Positions 1 to 8,477 are shown, counted from the first letter of the stretch. The stretch: 64,000 bases of DNA from JANQJA01 sp965267485 (GCA_965267485.1 OZ254080.1:1116001-1180000), one strand, 5' to 3'. The notes: a model not told the origin generated them from the letters alone. Translations and numbers: made by a program.

Positions 1-531
1 ACGTTCAATCCCGGGCGGCTGTCGAGATTGCTGGAGTTCGTCGCCGAGCGGATCGAATGGCATCGCTCGCGACCGTCCGGCCGTGGTGTCGGCATCGCAA
101 GCCACTTCACGTTCGGCGGCTATGCCGCGCACGCCATTGAGGTGTCGGTGAGTGGTGACGAACTCCGGATCGAGCGGATCATCGCCGCGATTGACTGTGG
201 GTTCGCGGTCAATCCGAACGCCGTCGAGGCGCAGGTTCAGGGGGCAACGATCGACGGTCTCAGTACAGCCCTCAATCTCGAGATCACCGTCGAGGAAGGC
301 AGGATCGTGCAGCGCAACTTCGACGACTATCCGTTGCTCAGGCTGGCTTCTGTGCCTCTGGCATTCGAGTCACATATCCTGAACTGGGACAACGAGCCGA
401 CCGGCGTTGGCGAGATCCCGATTCCGACGGTTGCGCCTGCCTTGACCAATGCGATCTTCAACGCGACCGGGCAACGGATCAGGCGGTTGCCCATCGCCGG
501 GCAACTGCGCACGGGTCCCGTCACGACGTGA
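1..531 (+). CDS. Xanthine dehydrogenase family molybdopterin-binding subunit, C-terminal part (cut by window start)
   Basis: The reading frame is open from base 1, so the N-terminal majority lies outside the window; only about 176 residues remain. Near the end is a GVGEIPIPTVAPAL segment, whose Glu matches the catalytic base of the xanthine oxidase/aldehyde oxidase/isoquinoline 1-oxidoreductase beta-subunit superfamily. Upstream, IDCGFAVNPNAVEAQVQG is the usual cofactor-contacting segment of these large subunits. The family hydroxylates aldehydes or N-heterocycles at a Mo-cytosine-dinucleotide centre together with a 2Fe-2S subunit. The substrate cannot be told from this fragment. The stop region overlaps the convergent nitroreductase by 11 bases. 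Confidence 0.88.
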   Translation, partial: TFNPGRLSRLLEFVAERIEWHRSRPSGRGVGIASHFTFGGYAAHAIEVSVSGDELRIERIIAAIDCGFAVNPNAVEAQVQGATIDGLSTALNLEITVEEGRIVQRNFDDYPLLRLASVPLAFESHILNWDNEPTGVGEIPIPTVAPALTNAIFNATGQRIRRLPIAGQLRTGPVTT

Positions 532-1186
532 GCGGTTCGCCGTCCCAGCCGTCGATCATGGTAAACGCCTCGACCGGCTTGCGCTTGAGTTTGGTCAACT
601 GCTTGACCGGCTCGCCGATGCCGATCATCGAGCAGACGGCGACATGGTCGGGCAGGCCGAGTACCGCTTTCGCCTCCGGCTCCCGGTTGGCGAGGAAGGT
701 CGTGAGTACGCCGCCCAGTCCCTCGTTGCGGGCAGCCAGCAGGATGTTCCAGACAAAGGGGTAGATTGATGCGCCGGAGATCAGCCCGACACGATCGAGG
801 TGGCTGTCGAAGGAGCTGACCTGCGTCAGGTCGACGCAGACGACGAGAACCACGGGCGCTTTCTCGAGATCGTCGACCAGGGGAAAATCAGGCGAGGTGG
901 CAGCAACCGTCTCCTCGGTGACCTGCGACGGATTGATTGTGTTGAACGGCGTTTCGCCGGCCATGGCCTGCGCCTTGTAGCGCTGGATTGTGGGTCGCAT
1001 CACGTCGCGAAGCTTCGCGCGCACGGCCGGGTCCTTGATGACGAGTACCTTCCACCCCTGGCGATTGCCGCCGCTGGGTGCGAATCGGGCATTCTCGAGA
1101 ATCCGGTAGAGTACGTCGTCGCTCACGGCCCTGCTCGTATACTGCCGCGCGGCGAACGTGGTTCGCATGACTTCGTAGGTTTCCAT
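521..1186 (-). CDS. Nitroreductase family FMN-dependent oxidoreductase
   Basis: A 221-residue protein beginning METYEVMRTTFAARQYTSRAV. The open frame extends to 1249, but the METYEV start fits the family N-terminus, where an Arg-Arg/Arg-Gln-Tyr segment contacts FMN. RFAPSGGNRQGWK is the conserved FMN-binding segment and GLGGVLTTF lies in the C-terminal half. Nitroreductase-family enzymes reduce nitro, quinone or enone groups using NAD(P)H; the physiological substrate is unknown here. It stands alone on its strand, convergent with the molybdenum subunit gene and divergent from the hotdog protein gene that starts 61 bases away. Confidence 0.85.
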   Translation of the reverse strand: METYEVMRTTFAARQYTSRAVSDDVLYRILENARFAPSGGNRQGWKVLVIKDPAVRAKLRDVMRPTIQRYKAQAMAGETPFNTINPSQVTEETVAATSPDFPLVDDLEKAPVVLVVCVDLTQVSSFDSHLDRVGLISGASIYPFVWNILLAARNEGLGGVLTTFLANREPEAKAVLGLPDHVAVCSMIGIGEPVKQLTKLKRKPVEAFTMIDGWDGEPLTS

Positions 1187-1247
1187 AGATGCAGCCCCGT
1201 GGAAAAAGTGCAACCATAACGCCTCGGCTACCAAATGGACACGTGAC

Positions 1248-2114
1248 ATGGCACAGATTCTCGAAGGCCCGATCTGGGCAGCAAGGAACGGCGCCTCGCA
1301 CCTTGGCGCGGGGAGTATTCACGACGACGAAACGGCGAGTTCGCTGGGTTTTCGTGGCGGCACCGTCGCGGGCAGTGTCCATATGAACCAGTTCGTGCCT
1401 GTGCTGCTGAAGGCGTTCGGCCACCGATGGTTCGAGGCCGGCAACCTGTCGCTCTCGTTCCGCAATGCCACCGTGGACAAGGAGGAAGTCCAGGTCTTCG
1501 TCGAGCAGCCGGAAGAAGGTGCCACGCAGACGAAGGTGTGGATGGAGCGAACCGACGGACTTCTGGTGTGTCAGGGAACGGCGGCGATGGGTGATCACAG
1601 CCAGTCGGAACTGCGAACGAAGGACCTGCGCCCGTGCGATCCGTCCGAACTCAGGATTCTGCGGAACGTTTCGGCCGGCATGTCGCTCGGGAGCTACGAT
1701 ATCAATGCGTCGAAGGATCGCCAGTTTGAGGCGTACGACAACGATCTGCTGAGCGATCCCCTCGACTTCTATCGCACCGGCTCGCACTGGGGTGATGTGG
1801 TGGCCTGCCCGTCGACGCTCGTTCAGTTTCTCTACCGCATCCCGATGCAGGGGCTTCGTGAAAGCCTCGGCGATGCGGTCGGACTCTTCGGGTCGATCGA
1901 GGTGGGTCATATCAATGGGCCGCTCGTGCTCGGACGGGATTACCATCTCGAGAGTGAGGTGGTGTGCGTCGGCCAGAGCCCCAAGACCGAGTACCTCTGG
2001 TTCGACACCACCGCCTGTCAGCCTGAGGGTGGTGAGGCGGTTGCCACCATGCGCATGCAGCTCAGGTTCATGAAGGCGTCGTCGCCTCACTATGCCGAAG
2101 AGGCCGCGAGCTGA
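1248..2114 (+). CDS. Double hotdog-fold (MaoC/thioesterase-like) protein
   Basis: A 288-residue protein with two hotdog-like halves. The first (about residues 20-110) has SIHDDETASSLGFRGGTV followed by AGSVHMNQF, resembling the His-Asp active-site loop and helix of MaoC-type hydratases. The second half (about 170-280) has GSIEVGHINGPLVLGRDY and strands ending in MQLRFMK. Such proteins act on acyl-CoA thioesters as hydratases or thioesterases, but which reaction is catalysed cannot be read from the sequence. The stop overlaps the peroxiredoxin start as TGATG, so the two are probably translated together. Confidence 0.6.
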   Translation: MAQILEGPIWAARNGASHLGAGSIHDDETASSLGFRGGTVAGSVHMNQFVPVLLKAFGHRWFEAGNLSLSFRNATVDKEEVQVFVEQPEEGATQTKVWMERTDGLLVCQGTAAMGDHSQSELRTKDLRPCDPSELRILRNVSAGMSLGSYDINASKDRQFEAYDNDLLSDPLDFYRTGSHWGDVVACPSTLVQFLYRIPMQGLRESLGDAVGLFGSIEVGHINGPLVLGRDYHLESEVVCVGQSPKTEYLWFDTTACQPEGGEAVATMRMQLRFMKASSPHYAEEAAS

Positions 2115-2566
2115 TGCTCAAGGAAGGCGATACTGCGCCCGACTTCGCACTGGAATCCGGGCCCGGTGAGCGGGTGACGCTCGACGACCTGCTTGCCGAC
2201 GGGCCGCTGATCCTTTATTTCTACCCGGCCGACTTTACGCCGGTATGTACGAAGGAGGCGTGCAGTATTCGTGACATGCACGAGGATATCGATGCCGCGG
2301 GCTTCACTGTTGTGGGTGTGAGTCCGCAGTCCACCTCGAGCCACGATCGCTTCAGGGAACGGTACGACCTGCCGTTCAGGCTCCTCTATGACGATGGCAA
2401 GAAGGTGATTCGCCAGTTCGGTGTCGATGGCATGCTCGGTTTCGGTGTTCGCCGCGCAACATTCGTCATCGATCCCGACAAGACTATCCGCGGGCGCGTT
2501 GTGTCCGAACTGTCGGTCGGCAACCATACCGATTTCATCCGAGAGGCCATTGCCAGCGCCTCCTGA
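2114..2566 (+). CDS. bcp: Peroxiredoxin, PrxQ/Bcp type
   Basis: A 150-residue thioredoxin-fold peroxidase. FYPADFTPVCTKEAC holds the peroxidatic Cys45 in the PxxxT/SxxC context and a second Cys50 five residues later, the arrangement of the atypical two-Cys PrxQ/Bcp group. The ATFVIDPDKTIRG segment in the C-terminal half is also typical. The enzyme reduces hydrogen peroxide and organic hydroperoxides in the cytosol using thioredoxin. Its start overlaps the stop of the hotdog protein, which suggests co-expression and perhaps protection of lipid or acyl-CoA metabolism; that link is inference. Confidence 0.92.
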   Translation: MLKEGDTAPDFALESGPGERVTLDDLLADGPLILYFYPADFTPVCTKEACSIRDMHEDIDAAGFTVVGVSPQSTSSHDRFRERYDLPFRLLYDDGKKVIRQFGVDGMLGFGVRRATFVIDPDKTIRGRVVSELSVGNHTDFIREAIASAS

Positions 2567-2600
2567 CGGCTGATTTGCGCGATACTGACGGGAGGCGCCT

Positions 2601-4136
2601 GTGAAGCAACCCAATATTCTCTTCATCATGACCGACCAGCACCGGGCCGACCATGTCGGGTTCGGGGGCAACCCGGTCGTGCAGACACCGAACCTCGATG
2701 CGATTGCCGCAAGCGGTACACAGTTCGACAACGCCTATGTGGCGAACTCGATCTGCACGCCGAACCGCTGCAGTATCGTCACCGGACGAATGCCATCAGG
2801 TCACGGTGCGGCCAGCAACGGTATTTCGCTCGACTGGCATGCCAACACCTTCGTTCGACGCCTGCGGGATGCGGGCTACTCGACCGGGCTCGTCGGCAAG
2901 GCGCACTTCCAGGACTGGGGCGACCTGCCGCCGCCGTTCGATAACGAGCACATTGCCGATCTGCCCCTGCGCACACGGCGCAATGTGCTGCCGGAACGCT
3001 GGCACCTGTATGAATCACGAAGAACGCACCGGGAGGGATTCGTCAGCTTTCCGGACGACTACTATGGCTTCAGCCATGTCGACATGGTGGTCGGACATTC
3101 GGATACCTGCCGGGGCCACTATGAACACTGGTTGCGTGACAAGGGATTTGATCCGGCTGATCTGCTCGGCACGATGAAGTCTGACAGCCCGAGCCTCGAC
3201 ACGTACGACGGCTGGTGGCAGGTTCGCCAGCCAAGATTGCCTGCTGAGCTTTACCCGAGCCGCTACATTGCCGATCGGAGCATTGATTTCCTGAAGCGTC
3301 ACGATCCGGAGACGCCGTTCTTTCTTCAGGTATCCTTCCCTGACCCGCACCATCCGTTCACACCACCAGGCGAGTACTGGTCGATGTACGATCCCGCGAA
3401 GATGCCGTTGCCGTCGACCTATGACGACAATCATGAGCATTCCATGTGGCTCGCACGGGCGTATGCACGGCGGACGGGCAACCCTGATGCGGTGGTACAG
3501 CCGTTTGGCCCTGATGAGGATCAGTTGCGGCATGCGCTGGCCGCGCAGTACGGCATGATCTCTCTGATCGATGACTGCGTGGGTGATATTCACGCAGCGC
3601 TGAAGGATCTTGCGCTTGCCGACGATACGATCATCGTCTTCACGAGTGATCACGGCGACATGTTTGGCGACCACCACATTATGCTCAAGGGCACGATGCA
3701 CTATGAGGGGTGCGTCAAGGTTCCGCTGGTGATCGCTGATCCTTCGACCGCGGCCTCGCGACGTGATGCGCTCGTCAGTTCGGTGGACATTGCACAGACC
3801 ATGCTGGCGCTGGCCGGCGTCGATGAATACGAAGGCATGCACGGCACGTCACTCGTTCCTGTGATGAACGACGGGAATGCGAATGTTCACGACGTGCTGC
3901 TGATCGAAGATGACTATCCTGCCGATATTCTGAGAACCGGGCATCCAACGCGTATGCGTACTGTCGTCGGGAAGGAGGGCAGGCTCACGCGCTATCTGGG
4001 CGCCGAGGTCGGAGAATGCTACGACTTCGAGTCAGACCCGGAAGAGCGTCGCAACCGCTTCGGCGAAGGCACAGCGCTCGAACAGTCGCTGACGGGAAAG
4101 CTGGTCGATGAGATGACGAGGGTCAGCTGGCCCTGA
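2601..4136 (+). CDS. Type I sulfatase
   Basis: A 511-residue protein with a GTG start preceded by GGAGG seven bases upstream. ILFIMTDQHR at the N-terminus supplies metal-binding Asp12. Cys52-Thr-Pro-Asn-Arg56 followed by CSIVTGR is the CxPxR signature whose cysteine is converted to formylglycine. FTSDHGDMFGDHH near residue 350 gives further metal ligands. No signal peptide is visible, so a cytosolic enzyme is expected. Family members hydrolyse sulfate esters such as choline sulfate or glycans; the substrate cannot be assigned. No sulfatase-maturating enzyme gene is in the window. The 3' end overlaps the convergent sensor kinase gene by 14 bases. Confidence 0.9.
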   Translation: MKQPNILFIMTDQHRADHVGFGGNPVVQTPNLDAIAASGTQFDNAYVANSICTPNRCSIVTGRMPSGHGAASNGISLDWHANTFVRRLRDAGYSTGLVGKAHFQDWGDLPPPFDNEHIADLPLRTRRNVLPERWHLYESRRTHREGFVSFPDDYYGFSHVDMVVGHSDTCRGHYEHWLRDKGFDPADLLGTMKSDSPSLDTYDGWWQVRQPRLPAELYPSRYIADRSIDFLKRHDPETPFFLQVSFPDPHHPFTPPGEYWSMYDPAKMPLPSTYDDNHEHSMWLARAYARRTGNPDAVVQPFGPDEDQLRHALAAQYGMISLIDDCVGDIHAALKDLALADDTIIVFTSDHGDMFGDHHIMLKGTMHYEGCVKVPLVIADPSTAASRRDALVSSVDIAQTMLALAGVDEYEGMHGTSLVPVMNDGNANVHDVLLIEDDYPADILRTGHPTRMRTVVGKEGRLTRYLGAEVGECYDFESDPEERRNRFGEGTALEQSLTGKLVDEMTRVSWP

Positions 4137-6126
4137 GTGGCGTAATGCGCATCATCGGGATGCGCGTCGTCGCGATCACGCCGCTCGTGTCTGCCCGATT
4201 CTCGATGGTGATATCGCCACCATGGAATTCGGCAATCAGACGGGCTATGTAGAGCCCGAGGCCGAGGTGGGCCTCGCCGCCTGCGTCGCCCTCCCTGATC
4301 GAGATCATGGAGTCGAACAGGTGGTCAGCGTCTGCAGGCAGCGCGGGGCCCTCATTGATGACCCTGATCACGGCGTGGTCCTCCTCGAGTGTCAACCGAA
4401 CGCGGACCGGTGTCCCCGCTGCGGCGAACTCGATCGCATTGCCCACGAGCTTGTCCATGAGCTGGCTGATCAGTTCCGGGAGCCCCAGTACCCTGTCGAA
4501 CTCGCTCTCGATGCTGATCTCGAACGACTGTGCCGGATAGGCGATCTCGTAGCCTTTCACACATCCATCAATCACGGCGGCGATGTCGAAGTACTCGATG
4601 TCTTCCGGGTTCAGTGAAGCCTCGAGGCGCGTGGCTTCTGCCATGCTCGACAGTATCCGGGCAAGACGGCTGATGCCCTCGCGGGCCCGTTCGATGTAGA
4701 TATCCTGGTCGTCATCGCCCCTCTCGGCCATCGTCAGATTGTCGAGTGATGATGAGACGACTGTGATGGGTGTTCGCAGCTCATGCGAGAGACGACGGGA
4801 GATCTGCTCAAGGTAACGATTGTATTGCTGCAGGCGATCTGTGAGCTGACGAAACGTCTCGTGGAGTTCGCCGAGTTCATCGCTGTCTTCCGCGGGCGAA
4901 AGGGCCGTTGTGACCCTGCCCTGTGGATCGACGCTGCGCGCCAGCGTTTGTCGCAGGGCACGGATCCGCTGTGAGATGCGAGTGGCGAGGACGATGAGGA
5001 GTGTCCCGGCAACGATGACGAAAGCGAGGGAAAGGACGGCGAGTGTTTCAATGTGCCGATTGATGAGGCGCATCATGCCGGCGCCCGATGTCCGCGCGAT
5101 GATGTTTGCCACAGGCGCTCCATCGATAAGTACCGGCGCCTGCGCCTCACTGGTTTTTGGTCCGGTTCTGTAGAAGGGCAGCGGAAGAGCAGGGGCTTTC
5201 ACGTCCTGCCAGATGCCCCCGGCTGTCTCAATGTTGCCGGCGCGGGCGAGTACGCGGCCGCCGGGATCCGTGAGCTCGAGTACGTAGTCGTCGCCTGCCG
5301 CGCGGGCGAGCATCTCATCCAGCGCGGGGTCGGGCAGAATGACCTGGCCCAGATCCTCGACGTAGGTGGTACTCGCGGATCCGAGCGAATAGAGCAGATT
5401 CCGTTCTGCCTCGCTGTCGACATCCGAGACCGAGATGGCGAAGGCGGTCGTCATGATCGAAAGTGGAATCCTGATTTCGACGTTGTAGCCCGAGCTGGTT
5501 GCAAGCCAGTACGCCTCGATATCCTCGTCGGGACGTAGTGCACGGCTGCCCTGGGAGAACGAGGTTATCCGGAATACATCGGCGGGGCCGGGCTGCTGCG
5601 GCGCGACCGTGTAGCGCCGGTATGTTCCCTCGTGGTCGACGAAGGCGATCTGGACGTGGTCGTTACGATGCACCGACAGGCTGCCTACCTGTCGATACAC
5701 GACCCGGTCATCGCGAACGGTTGCGTGAAGAAACAGATTGATGCCGTCCGTGGCCGTCTCGAGCGCGAGTCCCAGGGAATCCGGTGAATAGGGGGCGTTG
5801 ACCAGAAGCGTATCGTCTGCCCCGAACGATCTTGGCTCGTTCGCTGCCGTATTGAAGTCGTCATCGTGACCATCGATGTCCACCCAGCCACCCAGACGCC
5901 ATGCAAACAGCGGCACGCCATTGGATGAAGCGCCGGCATCCCGAAACGTATCGATGAGTCGCCGGTCGTCATTGAGGCTCGCCGCGACGCGCCCGGCGAC
6001 GGAGGCGAGTGAGGCCCGCTGCGTGTCGGTGACTGATCGTTGGAAGCGCTCGACCAGGGGCACCGTGATCAATGGAACAAGGAGCAGCGTTGCAGCCGCC
6101 CAGAGCGCCTTCGCAGGCAGCTTCAT
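4123..6126 (-). CDS. pdsS: Sensor histidine kinase resembling PdsS of the proteobacterial dedicated sortase system
   Basis: A 667-residue inner-membrane kinase. It has a membrane segment at about residues 7-27, a long periplasmic region (about 28-358), a second membrane segment (about 360-382), a HAMP linker, a dimerisation/phosphoacceptor box with His448 in RRLSHELRTP, and an ATPase domain with MDKLVGNAIEFA and LGLGLYIARL. The periplasmic part contains GGWVDIDGHDDDFN, resembling the carbohydrate-binding-like sensor region I associate with PdsS. Start and stop form a 4-base ATGA overlap with the upstream response regulator. The PdsS name rests on overall architecture plus the PdsR-like and PdsO-like neighbours; a plain two-component kinase is the safe reading. 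Confidence 0.72.
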   Translation of the reverse strand: MKLPAKALWAAATLLLVPLITVPLVERFQRSVTDTQRASLASVAGRVAASLNDDRRLIDTFRDAGASSNGVPLFAWRLGGWVDIDGHDDDFNTAANEPRSFGADDTLLVNAPYSPDSLGLALETATDGINLFLHATVRDDRVVYRQVGSLSVHRNDHVQIAFVDHEGTYRRYTVAPQQPGPADVFRITSFSQGSRALRPDEDIEAYWLATSSGYNVEIRIPLSIMTTAFAISVSDVDSEAERNLLYSLGSASTTYVEDLGQVILPDPALDEMLARAAGDDYVLELTDPGGRVLARAGNIETAGGIWQDVKAPALPLPFYRTGPKTSEAQAPVLIDGAPVANIIARTSGAGMMRLINRHIETLAVLSLAFVIVAGTLLIVLATRISQRIRALRQTLARSVDPQGRVTTALSPAEDSDELGELHETFRQLTDRLQQYNRYLEQISRRLSHELRTPITVVSSSLDNLTMAERGDDDQDIYIERAREGISRLARILSSMAEATRLEASLNPEDIEYFDIAAVIDGCVKGYEIAYPAQSFEISIESEFDRVLGLPELISQLMDKLVGNAIEFAAAGTPVRVRLTLEEDHAVIRVINEGPALPADADHLFDSMISIREGDAGGEAHLGLGLYIARLIAEFHGGDITIENRADTSGVIATTRIPMMRITPLRAS

Positions 6127-6815
6127 GCTTCGTTCCAGCGATAGCCCATGCCGTACACGGTTTCGATGGCGTCGAAGCTGTTGTCGATCGCAAGGAACTT
6201 TTTCCGGATGCGTTTGATGTGCGATGTAATCGTCGAGTCATCCACGACCATCCGGGATTCCTGCATCAATGCGTCGCGGCTCTTGACGTGACCCGGCCGG
6301 TTCGCGAGCGAGTAGACCATCCAGAACTCGGTGAGTGTCAGCCCGACATGCTCGCTATCCCACTGGCAGTTCATGCGGCTGGTGTCGATTCGCAGCTTGC
6401 CGCGTTCAATCAGGTCGCTGGTCTCGGCGGGACGTTGCATGGCCTCGAGCCGGCGAAACAGCGCGGCAATTCGGGCAACGAGATGGGGCAGCGAAATGTC
6501 CTTGGTCAGGTAGTCGTCTGCGCCCATGCGCAGGCCGCTGACGATGTCGAGATCACTGTCTCTGGCGGAGAGAAAGATGATCGGCAGGGTCTCGGAGCGT
6601 GTTCGCAGCCAGCGGCACAGCGCGAAGCCGCCATCGACTTCTGTGCCGAGACCGATGTCGATCACCGCAAGATCGGGCAGTGACTCCGAGAGGCCGGCCT
6701 CGGCTGCGGGACGGTCGGCAAACGCGGATACGCGATACCCCTGCTTCTGCAGCACGTCGACATAGTTGTTTCTGATCGAGGCGTCATCCTCGACGATAGC
6801 AATGGAGAAGGTCAT
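6123..6815 (-). CDS. pdsR: OmpR-family response regulator resembling PdsR
   Basis: A 230-residue regulator. The receiver domain shows Asp10/Asp11, phospho-acceptor Asp53 in LAVIDIG, Ser83 and Lys105 in YLTKD. The C-terminal winged helix contains LTLTEFWMVYSLAN and TITSHIKRIRKKF. The frame stays open to 6896, but MTFSIAIVEDD is the standard receiver N-terminus, so 6815 is chosen. It shares a 4-base overlap with the kinase gene downstream and is divergent from the pdsO-like gene, which makes both its own operon and pdsO likely targets. A pair of near-identical direct repeats lies just upstream of its start. Confidence 0.8.
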   Translation of the reverse strand: MTFSIAIVEDDASIRNNYVDVLQKQGYRVSAFADRPAAEAGLSESLPDLAVIDIGLGTEVDGGFALCRWLRTRSETLPIIFLSARDSDLDIVSGLRMGADDYLTKDISLPHLVARIAALFRRLEAMQRPAETSDLIERGKLRIDTSRMNCQWDSEHVGLTLTEFWMVYSLANRPGHVKSRDALMQESRMVVDDSTITSHIKRIRKKFLAIDNSFDAIETVYGMGYRWNEA

Positions 6816-6830
6816 AGCGCGCCAATATAC

Positions 6831-6856
6831 ACGAACGTTTTCCGCACGAGCGTTCG
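6831..6856. promoter_or_regulatory. Direct-repeat pair upstream of the response regulator
   Basis: ACGAACGTT (6831-6839) and ACGAGCGTT (6846-6854) match at 8 of 9 bases and start 15 bases apart; the outer hexamers CGAACG and CGTTCG are also inverted repeats. They lie 16 bases upstream of the regulator start, inside the divergent gap to the pdsO-like gene. OmpR-family proteins commonly bind tandem repeats, so an autoregulatory operator is plausible, but this is inference from position and pattern. Confidence 0.35.
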
Positions 6857-6974
6857 ACACGGCAATTGCCAGATTGTTGCCACAATTCATCAGCACAATG
6901 CCCGAAACGGTGCCGGCCGGCGCCAGATGGCGTTGCTGAAATGAGCCTCACATTCAATCAACGAGGACAGCATC

Positions 6975-7682
6975 ATGACCATTCGCAAGACAGTACTGAC
7001 CACCGCCTTTGCATTCACGCTGGGTGCGGCCACAGTCACTCCGGCGCTGGCATCGAGCGCCGATACGCTGCCAGAGGAACGATCGGGGGCATTGATCGGC
7101 GGCATTATCGGTGCCGGTGTCGGAGGTCCCATCGGCGCGGGTGTGGGCGCCATGTTCGGCGGCGGCATTCTTGGCAAGGCATTCGGCCTGAACCGGCAGA
7201 ACGGTGAACTGCGCACCGATCTCGCGGAGGCGAGGACCGAGGGCAAACGCGAGCAGTACCGGCTGGAGCGTGAGATCGCGAGGCTCTCGTCGAAGCTGAA
7301 CGAGGCGAAGGTCGAGGCGGCAACGTCGCCACGGCTGCCGATCCAGTTCCGCACGGCCTCCAGCAATCTCGAGACGCACTACGAGAAGGAACTGGCTGGT
7401 GTGGCGAAGGCGATCGCCGAGCGCCCGGACGCGGTTGTTCGCCTGGCCGGATTCGCTGATCGTCGGGGTGACGAGGATTACAACCTCGCGCTGTCGAAAG
7501 AGCGGGTCGAAGCCGTCAAGCAGTTTCTGGTCAAGCACGGCGTAGCCGGCAACCGGATCATGACGGAAGCGTATGGCGAAACCCGGCCTGTGGCCTCGGA
7601 GCCGACGCCCGAGAATCACTTCTTCGACAGGCGTGTCGTACTCCAGGTTTCGGTGGAGGACCTGCCGCTCGCATCCCGCTAG
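6975..7682 (+). CDS. pdsO: OmpA-like protein resembling PdsO (sortase-associated)
   Basis: A 235-residue exported protein. A signal peptide runs to about residue 26 (TPALA then SS). Residues 36-66 form a glycine-zipper segment, followed by a charged coiled-coil-like stretch (about 70-110) and a C-terminal OmpA-like domain (about 120-225) with NLALSKERVEAVKQFL and NRIMTEAYGETRP. This order matches the sortase-associated OmpA-like protein PdsO. It probably sits in the envelope and contacts peptidoglycan. It is divergent from the two-component genes and ends 24 bases before a strong intrinsic terminator, so it is a single-gene transcript. The usual partners, a class-GN sortase and its vWA/LPxTG-like substrate, do not follow. 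Confidence 0.72.
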   Translation: MTIRKTVLTTAFAFTLGAATVTPALASSADTLPEERSGALIGGIIGAGVGGPIGAGVGAMFGGGILGKAFGLNRQNGELRTDLAEARTEGKREQYRLEREIARLSSKLNEAKVEAATSPRLPIQFRTASSNLETHYEKELAGVAKAIAERPDAVVRLAGFADRRGDEDYNLALSKERVEAVKQFLVKHGVAGNRIMTEAYGETRPVASEPTPENHFFDRRVVLQVSVEDLPLASR

Positions 7683-7705
7683 CTGAACGACTGGTGCGAG
7701 CGTTT

Positions 7706-7731
7706 GGGGGCCTGGCGGCCCCCATTTTTTT
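7706..7731 (+). terminator. Intrinsic terminator after the pdsO-like gene
   Basis: A 7-base GC stem (GGGGGCC/GGCCCCC) with a TGGC loop is followed by A and seven T residues. It ends transcription from the pdsO-like gene and lies just before the convergent cold-shock gene. Confidence 0.9.
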
Positions 7732-7739
7732 GCTCGTGG

Positions 7740-7949
7740 TTAAAGCGGCTTGACGTTCTGGGCTTGCGGGCCTTTCGGACCCTGGCCGATGGTGAATTCG
7801 ACCTGCTGCCCGTCGGCCAGCGTTTTGAAACCGTCTGCCTGGATGGCACTGAAGTGAACGAAGACGTCCGGTCCATCCGCTTGCTCGATGAAGCCGAAGC
7901 CCTTCGATTCATTAAAAAACTTAACTTTGCCAGTCAGTGTTTCAGACAT
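7740..7949 (-). CDS. Cold-shock domain protein (CspA family)
   Basis: A 69-residue single cold-shock domain. RNP1 is KGFGFI at residues 16-21 and RNP2 is VFVHF at about 29-33, which together bind single-stranded RNA or DNA. Length and sequence fit CspA-type RNA chaperones. The start is preceded by AGGACA in a suitable position. The roughly 150 bases between this gene and the ferredoxin terminator are AT-richer than the surroundings and could hold the long structured leader seen in many csp genes; I could not define it further. Confidence 0.95.
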   Translation of the reverse strand: MSETLTGKVKFFNESKGFGFIEQADGPDVFVHFSAIQADGFKTLADGQQVEFTIGQGPKGPQAQNVKPL

Positions 7950-8099
7950 GTTGCTAGTGTCCTGATATTGAATTTATTCGTGCTGAAGAAGGTGACGCAG
8001 TACAGGACGAGGAAAACAACAACTGACCATCGTAACGCTGAACGAACGAGCCGCACTTCGCAGCACGGATACAATAACAGGACTGTGGACAGAATCCAG

Positions 8100-8129
8100 A
8101 AAAAAACGGGGGCCTGAAGCCCCCGTTTT
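8100..8129 (-). terminator. Intrinsic terminator after the ferredoxin gene (symmetrical)
   Basis: The stem CGGGGGC/GCCCCCG (8107-8113 and 8119-8125) has a 5-base loop, with seven A on the left and four T on the right. Read on the minus strand it gives a strong hairpin with a seven-T tail, ending ferredoxin transcription before the cold-shock leader. The weaker T tract on the plus side could also work. Confidence 0.88.
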
Positions 8130-8156
8130 GTGCACTTTCGCTGGGCTGGCGGGTTC

Positions 8157-8477
8157 CTAGTACTGGAACTCCGGCAGCTGGACGACCAACCCATCGAGGT
8201 CGTCAGAGACTTCGATCTGGCAGGAAAGGCGGGAATTTTCTTCGCGGTCGGGATTCAGGTCGAGCATCGACTCTTCCTGGTCACTGGGCTTGCCCACTTT
8301 TGCAATCCACGCGGGATCGACAACAACGTGGCAGGTCGCGCAGGAGCATTCCCCGCCACAGTCGGCGTCAATGCCGGGTACCAGGTTATCAACGGCAGCA
8401 TTCATCACAGACGTGCCGTTGGGCGCATCTACTTCGTGCTCGGTGCCGTTGTGCTCGATGAACTTGATCTTTGCCAC
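8157..8477 (-). CDS. 2Fe-2S ferredoxin (adrenodoxin/putidaredoxin type)
   Basis: A 106-residue protein with Cys40, Cys46, Cys49 and Cys86 in the CX5CX2C...C pattern of vertebrate-type ferredoxins. ADCGGECSCATCHV and RLSCQIEV are the cluster segments. The length equals that of typical P450- or Rieske-oxygenase-linked ferredoxins. The start is GTG with AGGGAGAAG upstream. It has its own terminator downstream. The electron donor and acceptor are not identifiable: no ferredoxin reductase or cytochrome P450 is in the window. Confidence 0.93.
   Translation of the reverse strand: MAKIKFIEHNGTEHEVDAPNGTSVMNAAVDNLVPGIDADCGGECSCATCHVVVDPAWIAKVGKPSDQEESMLDLNPDREENSRLSCQIEVSDDLDGLVVQLPEFQY

Noticed and set aside
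888..2090. Long minus-strand open frame opposite the nitroreductase and hotdog genes
   Set aside because: It is rich in Arg, His and Pro, has no family motif, and mirrors well-supported genes; it is a GC-driven shadow frame.
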